From Celoporthe dispersa (lineage: Eukaryota > Ascomycota > Sordariomycetes > Diaporthales > Cryphonectriaceae): a stretch of 64,000 nt of DNA. Below, one piece after another: positions 57,220 through 64,000 of this stretch; within the stretch, counting starts at the first letter, position 1, and every line of letters begins with the position of its first letter. Below the pieces are notes generated by a model. The model was not told the origin of the DNA, did not search any database, and worked only from the letters and a program-made list of their open reading frames with translations. The stretch spans positions 3,906,001-3,970,000 of the forward strand of contig WAID01000003.1 in the NCBI GenBank assembly GCA_016584495.1, read 5' to 3'. The position numbers and the translations under genes are program-made.

Positions 57220-59010
57220 ATGGAGGCGACCCTGCAGCCACCGGCACCGCTCAGGTCGAGCAACAGCTCCCCAGCCGATGCCTCCAGGGCCAGAGATGGA
57301 AAGGCCGCCCTCGACGGCGCAGGCACGTGCAGCAAGGACTCTTCAGCACCCAGCCTGCAGTCTCCTGGAATCAAGGTCGAGTTCCATGGCGCAAGCAGCG
57401 ATCACCAGCTCCAAGGCGCTGGCCAGGATGGCGGCGACCGGCCTGCGCTGCCTCCTCAACCCAGGTGAGTCTTTTGAGCTCAGGAAGAACGCGGGGAAAG
57501 AGGGACAGGAGGGAGAGAAAGCGTGTGGGAAAGACAGGGGGAAGAGAGACAGAAATGCTTGAGAGGGGGCCTGTCTGACATATCGACTCGATTCTCTAGA
57601 TCTGCACCTGCTGTCCAGCAATTCCAGAGCCCAATGAGGCAGCACAAGAGAACGCCCAGCCAACATAGAGAGGTCAAGGTGTGCAACCCCCCCCTTCCTT
57701 GCCTTGAGCTAGACTGACGGCTCCGGCTTCTACCCACAGGAAACTCTCAATGCGCGCTCCGAATACACCAACGACGACACCGATGGCTCCTCGCACCACA
57801 TAATCAACCAGTATACCGTTCACGAGGAGATAGGCCGTGGCTCGTACGGCGCCGTTCACCTCGCCCTCGACCAGTTCGGGAACGAATATGTAGGTTGGAC
57901 ACACTCTGGGAGATCAAGAGCAGTCGGGTTGTCATGAGACCAGATATATCAGGAAACTCATGCCCCAGGTGAATTTTGTAGGCCGTCAAAGAGTTCTCAA
58001 AGACCCGCCTCCGCAAGCGGGCACAGTCCAATATCCTCCGCCGTGGGCCTCGTCGCCCAGGCGCGCGAATGCCCTCGGGTTTTGGCCGCCGGTACGGGCC
58101 CGGCATGGACCCGACGGTGTCGAACCAGCTGTCTGATCAGAAGGCAGAAGAGGCCAAGGACGCCCTGTTCCTGATCAGGGAGGAGATCGCCATCATGAAG
58201 AAGCTGAACCACCCGAACCTCGTCTCTCTCATTGAGGTCCTCGACGACCCGGAGGAGGACTCTCTCTACATGGTCCTCGAGATGTGCAAGAAGGGCGTCA
58301 TCATGAAGGTCGGCCTCGAGGAGTCCGCGAAGCCCTACGGCGAGGAGGAGTGCCGCTGCTGGTTCCGCGACCTGATCCTGGGCATCGAGTACCTGCACGC
58401 CCAGGGCGTCGTGCACCGCGACATCAAGCCGGACAACCTGCTGCTCACCGAGGACGACGTGCTCAAGATTGTCGACTTTGGCGTGAGCGAGATGTTCGAG
58501 AGGCCCGACGAGATGCGCACCGCCAAGTCGGCTGGGTCGCCCGCCTTCCTACCGCCTGAGCTGTGCGTGGCCAGGCATGGCGACGTGAGCGGCACGGCCG
58601 CGGATATCTGGAGCATGGGCGTGTCGCTGTACTGCCTGCGCTACGGACACATACCGTTCAATGAGTCTGGTGTGCTGGAGATGTATGAGGCCATCAAGAC
58701 GAACACACCGCAGCTGCCCGAGGATGAGAACCCGCTCTTTAGGGATCTAATCATGAGACTGATGGAGAAGGACCCCGAGAAGAGGATCACTATGCCAGAT
58801 ATAAGGGTACGTTGTCTTGTCCGAGATAAGATGGCTCTCACGAGACACCAGCTAAACAAGGCATAGGAGCACCCTTGGGTTACAAAAGAAGGCGCAGATC
58901 CTCTGCTGAGTACAGAGGAGAACTGCTCGGACCCGGTAGAGCCTCCAAACGAGCTCGAAGTCAGCCACGCCTTCACCAGAAGGATGAGCCATCTCCTATG
59001 CGTGGTAAGG

Positions 59011-59050
<40 letters not shown>

Positions 59051-59943
59051 TCTTTCCCCTCCACTTCCGCCCTTTCTCCCCTGCCTTCAACTTACTCTAG
59101 GTGCTGACATTATCAACAAAGATGAGGGCAATATCCAATTTCAAGGCCCTCCTCCACTCCCGCTCCCGCCTGAATAGCCCCCGCCTCAATCTTTCCCCCG
59201 CAGACGCCGTCTCAGGCCCCGAGCCCCATCATCGGCCTCATCTCCGCCACAGGCCCAAGCCCTCCATGGACGAACAGGAGCTCGCCGACCTGAAGCGTGC
59301 CAACGAGAAGCACGCCGCGCGGCTTCTCGAGGAGCGCAAGCACGTGCTCAAGAACCGCGGTAAACACTTGGCCGGTGTGCTGTACCCCAGCGTACCCATC
59401 CAGGCAAACGCAGCTGAGGGAGGGTCTGACCCACCGCCGCCAGCAGCAGCGGCCGAAGGCGATGGCGGCAGCAGTAGCAGGAATGAGCACCAGCACGGCG
59501 AGCCGCCTCGCCACGCGAGTGTCCCTCCCGTGCTGGGCATCGGGCTCGGCGGCGATGACCTGCCCCTCGCCCCCTACAGCGAGCCTGCGACCGTGGTGGC
59601 CGACAGCCCTACGGCGGTCGATTTCAACGTGTATGACCGCGCCTACGCCGAGGAGGTGGAGCGCATCAAACACAGCGGGGGCCGTCCCAGCGTGTACACG
59701 ACCCGGCACCTAGGTGGCGAGAAGGAGAGAGTCAGGGGGGAAGACGGCGTCCACCTGCTGGACGAGAGCAGCCGGAACCATTCAAGAGTGAGGGAGGGGA
59801 AGGAGGAGGGCGTGAGGGACAGGGCGAAAGATCTATTCAAGCCAGCTCGGTTCGCAGATCTGGTGGCGCAGACGATGCAGAACACGAGAGAGAAGGTGTC
59901 CAAGGATACAGGCGGCGGCGGAGGAGAGAACGGAGAAGAATGA
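57220..59943 (+). CDS. ssp1: CaMKK-like / SNF1-activating protein kinase (Ssp1/Sak1 family, 759 aa)
   Basis: Six exons: 57220-57464, 57600-57678, 57740-57889, 57982-58806, 58867-59004 and 59101-59943, closing exactly at 2280 nt. Residues 1-130 are disordered and include the family block KETLNARSEYTNDD. The kinase runs from about 131 (YTVHEEIGRGSYGAVHLA) to 440. Between beta 3 and helix C it carries the Arg/Pro/Gly-rich RP insert diagnostic of CaM-kinase kinases (RKRAQSNILRRGPRRPGARM, about 168-200). Catalytic motifs are HRDIKPDNLLL (about 303), DFGVSEMF and the activation-loop exit SAGSPAFLPPELC. The C-terminal third is disordered with one helical, charged stretch (DLKRANEKHAARLLEERKHV). Family members phosphorylate the SNF1/AMPK activation loop or CaM kinases under low glucose and stress. 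A (CT)n run fills intron 5. Further introns in the long last exon cannot be excluded. Confidence 0.88.
59017..59045. repeat. (CT)n microsatellite in kinase intron 5
   Basis: A nearly pure CT run forming the polypyrimidine part of the intron between 59005 and 59100. Confidence 0.9.
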
Positions 59944-61772
59944 TGATGATGATGTTGTTGTTGTTGCGCTTGGTGCTATTGAGACTATGGCAACTAGTCT
60001 AGCACCGAGCAAGTGGGCCTTTTTTTTTTTGGTTTTTGGAAATAGGTTTGGGTGGGTGTGGCTGTTTCGTTCTTGAGACAACGAAGACGGGTGTATACAC
60101 GGAAAGATCCAAAAGGATTAAGCGAGGGTTGTCATGGTAGGTTTCCTGGGTTTTCCTTATTCATCGACCTGGTCATATCGAAGCAAACAGGCAAGCAGCA
60201 TACATAACATAACCGGGCTTGGTAGGAGAAGCTGTTTGAAATAAATTGATACAATACCATCTCTCTGCTGCCTGCCGAACTGAAGGCGCTCTCCCCTGTG
60301 GTGAGCTTAGCGATATGATATATATATATATATATATATATATACACCTCGGTTTCTCAAATATTTGTTAGGTATTGAAGAGCAATTGATACTTTCTTGT
60401 GTGTGATTAGGATGGTGTATGACAAGGTAGGACAGGCCAGCCTTGGGCAAGCAAGGCTGTCCCTAGACAGACACACAGCTCTCCGAGTGCCAGTGGGAAA
60501 AGGGAAACCCACAAACTTTGCTACACAGCAACCAGATCATGACTGGATACGCATAAAAGAGGGCGGCGGTCCTTGGCCAGTCAGTGCTCACTATTGCAAC
60601 AAAGAGGAAAAGCCACAGTGTTTCATGAGAGCCATAACTTCGTTCATTCCTTAACTCCCCTAACGCAGACGCCCGCGAAAAGAAGAAGGGGAAGAAAACA
60701 AAAGCAAAAAGAAACACCATGTCTTGGTAGACGCTGAGAGCGCACTTCTACAGAACCACATAGCCGCCTGCCTGCCTGCCTAGCTCTCAAGAGACCTCCT
60801 TCCCAGCTTTCGTGCCCTCGCCAGGTCTCCCGAGGAATATTTGTTTTGGTTTTCCTCTGCTTTCTTTGTTGAATGCCCGCCCGCCAAGCCCTCCCACATT
60901 GCGCAGACGAACCGGACCCACCGGGGCGGTGTGCCCAGGCACGCTGTCAATAGTTCTCTTCCTGCAGGCATCTGGGGTAGGCGCTGAAGAAGACAGGTGT
61001 CGTCGACAGCCAGCGCTTGCCCACAGTCTTGCGTATCTGCACGCCAGCACGCCTCGGTCTGTCCACGTCCCCCATCCAGACCAGCATACCAGCGAGCTGG
61101 TGGTCAAAAAAGGCCCGGCCCCGCCTCTTGGTCAACATCTAATCGCCAAAGAAGGGCCATTGCAAAAAAGAAAGAAAAGACCGTTCCTCGACTCCAGGAG
61201 GACATGTCGTTTTGACGTTGTCGTTAAATCCCCATAATCCGTGTGATGGCGGGATCTTCCCTGGCTGGGTGGTCCCGACTAGTATCGAGCCATGTTTGCT
61301 GAGCATCCAAAATGCAATCTTCCTTGTGCTGAATGCAGGTATAATCTGATCGTAAGTGATAACGAGTGCCACCGCGTGGATACTGACTGCTCGCCTGCCC
61401 ACCCGTCTGCCCGCTTGTGTCTTATGAAGCAGAAAAAAAGAAAAGAAACAGTAGCAATCACCAGACAGCAAAACAGAATCATCCCTCCTGTACTCCAGTG
61501 CTGCTGTGTCGAGCGTGCGCAAAGCAGGAACTCATGTGTTGGATCGTGAAGATGTCATAATATATATTTTTTGTGTTTTTTTTCTTCTTCTCTTTTGTTT
61601 CTTGTGTGTATAGACGGCTTTCCTACTGAGGATGAAGAAAGCCCTGTTGGCGGCCTGTCGCGCAGGTGTCTGGAGCCACCCGTGCTGTGGGGCCGCGGTC
61701 TGTTCTCACCGAAACGTGAAAGCTGCCGTCATCCCTCACCGCTGTGAGCCGGTGGAAACGACGGGGCATAGG
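59944..61772. other. Gap between the convergent kinase genes
   Basis: 3' ends of the CaMKK-like gene and HAL4. It contains a (TA)n repeat at 60317-60344, T-rich stretches near 60020 and 61565-61590, and no recognisable gene. Confidence 0.5.
60317..60344. repeat. (TA)n microsatellite
   Basis: An uninterrupted TA run of about 28 bp. Confidence 0.9.
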
Positions 61773-63460
61773 TTAGAGGCCCTCCTCGCCGGCTTTGCAG
61801 AGTTTTATTTCGCGGCCCCACTCTGACTTGAGGACTTGTGATGCCGTGATCCGGCGTGTTGGGTTTGGGTCTAGGATCGAGTAGATGACGTTCCTACATC
61901 GTGCCTGTTTGGATGCGTTCTTGTCAGGACGGCCCGGACCGAGCGGAGGAGGGCTTGTAGATCCAGACCGGATCGGATCGGATCGGTCAGGGAAGAGGAG
62001 GGGGGGGGGGAGGGGAGGAAAGCTCTTACCCTGTGCAGAGACTCTATCGGTCCGTATCCCTCCTCATCCCGTCGTCCCTCGAGATAGCGGGCATAGAACT
62101 CGTCCTCCTCCTTCTTTGCGACCCGCCACAGATGCCTGCCCGTCCTCATGGCCATATATATGACGCCGCAGGCCCAGACGTCCACCGCCCTCGCGTCGAA
62201 CTCCCTGTCGACATACTCCTCCGGTGCGATGTACGGTGCAGACCCGCAGAGCCCGGACACCATATGTGCATCGTTCTCCCAGGCCATGCGGAAGCACTCG
62301 CCATTGCCGAAATCGGTGATCTTCAGACCACCGTTCGTGGTGAGGAGCAGGTTCTCCGGCTTCAGGTCACGGTGTGCAACCCCCATCTCGTGCATGTACT
62401 CGACGCCGCGCATCATCTGCTTGAAGTAGCAGTCTGCCTCCTGCACCTCCAGCTTGGAGGCCGCCAGGACCAGCGTGTAGAGGTCGCCGCCGGGACAGAA
62501 CTCCATGACCTCGCAGTAGTCTCCCTTTGCGTCCTTGAGGAGGTCCAGTGTGTGTATGACGTTGGGGTGCCGCAGCGATGATGAGATGCAGAACTCGGCC
62601 GTCAGGCGCTTGCTGTACTTCTTCTCCGTCTCCTCCGGCCTGCGCCGGAACTCCTTGACGGCGTATAGCTTCTCTCCCGGCTGCCCTTCGATCTTCTTGT
62701 GTGATATCCTCACGATGCCAAAGGCACCACGCCCGATCACCTCCTGGCACTTGCCGTACTTCTCCACGAGGGTGGCCGTCTGGTTGGGCCCGCCCCTCTT
62801 CTCTGTCGATGCGTTCAGCGAGGCCTTCTCCTGCTTGAGCGTGTCGACCCAGCTCGAGACCAGCGACAGGTCGTTCTCCGGCGCGTGCTCCGTCTTCCTG
62901 CCCAGCAGGCCCTTGAACATGTCCGACAGCTTCTCCTGGCGGCGGCTCGACTTGAGGTGGTGCTCGTGGCCGCCCTGGACATCAGGGTTCACGACAAAGC
63001 GCGTCGACACATGGCCGTTCGTAGACCTGGCGGACTTCGGCTGCGACGCCTTCTCGACGGGCTTCGGGGCGTCTAGCCTCTCGGTAATGGAGGACTGGCG
63101 CGACGGGGCGTTGGGTTTCTGGGGTGGCGTCGACGAGCCGGCGGCGGAGGTGGCGGCACCAGCCGGAGCAGCCTGGGCCGGCGTCTGCTTCTTGGACGGT
63201 GATGCGCCGGTCATGTCGAGCTTGTTGACCTCCTTCGTGGAGAACATGCGCGTGAGGCGATCTTTGACGGTAGGCTTCTCGCCGGCTGCTGATCTCGGCA
63301 GTTGGTCGGCTGCAGGGACGTGACCTTGGCCGTTCTGGGGCTGCAGTCTGGGCGAGACACCCTTGCTGGAGAGCTCGACCGACCTGATGGAGGCAGGCTG
63401 CGAAGAAGAGGAGGCGGTGGTCGACGACTTCGCAACGTGGATAGGTGGAGTGCTGGCCAT
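61773..63460 (-). CDS. hal4: HAL4/SAT4-type serine/threonine protein kinase (520 aa)
   Basis: HAL-family (NPR/HAL5) kinases stabilise plasma-membrane potassium and nutrient transporters and so support salt tolerance. Two exons on the minus strand: 63460-62030 and 61904-61773, with a 125-bp intron (GTAAGA donor, AACAG acceptor) joining ESLHR to ARCRNVIYSILDPNPTRR; 1563 nt in all. Residues 1-230 are disordered and Ser/Pro/Lys-rich. The kinase begins at about 233 (YGKCQEVIGRGAFGIVRI), with AVKEFRRRPEE, HRDLKPENLLL (about 362), the family-typical DFGNGECFRMAWE, and GSAPYIAPEEY. The C-terminus EWGREIKLCKAGEEGL is the usual family end. Without splicing the first exon would run on into about 50 unrelated residues, so the intron is well supported. 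The start is the first ATG of the frame. Confidence 0.92.
61971..62010. repeat. GATCG pentamer repeat and G11 run in HAL4 intron
   Basis: GATCG is repeated about three times at 61971-61986, followed by 11 G at 62000-62010, all within the HAL4 intron. Confidence 0.7.
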
Positions 63461-64000
63461 GATTTTTTTTTATTTTTATTTTTAGGAGGACGACGGAGGA
63501 GGGCGTGACTTTTAAAGAGCCGCCCCTTGTAAGCTGACCGGGGGACGACTGGGCTGCGGTGACGAAGGCGTAGGCCAGACGCTTGCAGGCCAGACAAGAG
63601 CCTGAGTCGCCTGACTGGTACTGATACTGGTACGGGAGGGTCGTCTGGGTGAGCGGCGAGCGTATTGGCCTATGGCCTCTAACGGCCTATGACCTGGCGA
63701 CGGCTAGGCCCCCAGGAGCAGAGAGCTGCGCGGGCTTATTCAAACGCCCGAGCCTCGGTGTAACGCAGGAGGGCTGTCCTGTCTGTCTGGAGAAAGCAAG
63801 TTTCTGCGGTGGTAGCGACAAGGGGGGGTGGGCGAACCAGCAGATCTGAGCCGAAGCAGGGCGCAAGACCAGTCGCCGGAGCGAGAGGAGGGCGGGTGGG
63901 GGGTGGGTGCACAGCGCAGAGGTGTTGTGCGGCGACAGAAGCGCCTTGGGGAGTGGGCCAAGCCCAGGAGTGAAAATCTCTATGAGGCAGACAAAACGGC
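63461..64000 (-). promoter_or_regulatory. Upstream region of HAL4, to the window edge
   Basis: It directly precedes the HAL4 ATG. A short A-rich leader on the gene's strand (T-rich on plus, 63462-63483) lies next to the start. No other gene is seen before the edge. Confidence 0.4.

Noticed and set aside
62535..63323. 262-codon plus-strand frame opposite HAL4
   Set aside because: Antisense shadow of the HAL4 disordered region.
1..64000. CRISPR arrays, bacterial-type operons, viral genes
   Set aside because: No spaced direct repeats, Shine-Dalgarno-linked gene strings or viral motifs were seen. The window is eukaryotic.

Overview
This window is nuclear DNA from a filamentous ascomycete (Pezizomycotina), most likely a Sordariomycete. 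The evidence is spliced genes with short introns of about 50-135 bp (GTRAGT-type donors, CTRAY-type branch points), a HET-domain gene, a CorA-like membrane-protein relic of a type common in moulds, long CT-rich leaders before start codons, and protein-level resemblance to the NRC-1/MST11 type of STE11 kinase. I see no viral or prokaryotic features.

Layout. 1-15.6 kb is gene-poor. It holds the N-terminus of a disordered minus-strand protein cut by the left edge, a small three-exon polar-protein gene (8.6-9.3 kb) and a decayed MFS drug-efflux gene (9.5-10.8 kb). 15.6-33 kb carries three large genes: a GPI-anchored pepsin-like protease, a 1299-residue PH-like/LRR protein on the minus strand, and the MAPKKK STE11 with SAM, Ras-binding and kinase domains. 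The LRR gene and STE11 diverge from a 6.6-kb gap. 33.8-51.2 kb looks accessory: a 5'-truncated CorA-like pseudogene, an AT-rich tract with a tRNA-Leu-like (possible SINE) trace, a HET-domain gene, an MpaB/DUF2236 oxygenase, an HMG-CoA lyase, a BTB protein with a tandem Cys-rich insert, and an AIG1-like GTPase. 53.2-63.5 kb is core again: PEX3, BET5/TRAPPC1 (minus), a CaMKK/SNF1-activating kinase, and the HAL4/SAT4 kinase (minus).

How the genes relate. STE11, the CaMKK-like kinase and HAL4 are all signalling kinases. The first acts in pheromone/invasive-growth MAPK signalling, the second upstream of SNF1/AMPK or CaMK, and the third on plasma-membrane ion and nutrient transporters. PEX3 (peroxisome biogenesis) and BET5 (TRAPP vesicle tethering) are housekeeping. 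The 36-51 kb genes show no obvious shared pathway, although HET-domain and GTPase genes fit the fungal non-self-recognition repertoire.

Caution on sequence quality. Four otherwise well-conserved genes (STE11 twice, HET, MpaB, PEX3 twice) are broken by single-base shifts, at or near short G or C runs. In each gene one-base corrections restore an exact open frame from the chosen start to the chosen stop. The simplest explanation is residual homopolymer error in the assembly rather than mass pseudogenisation. The CorA-like and MFS loci differ: they also carry stop codons and missing segments and look truly dead.
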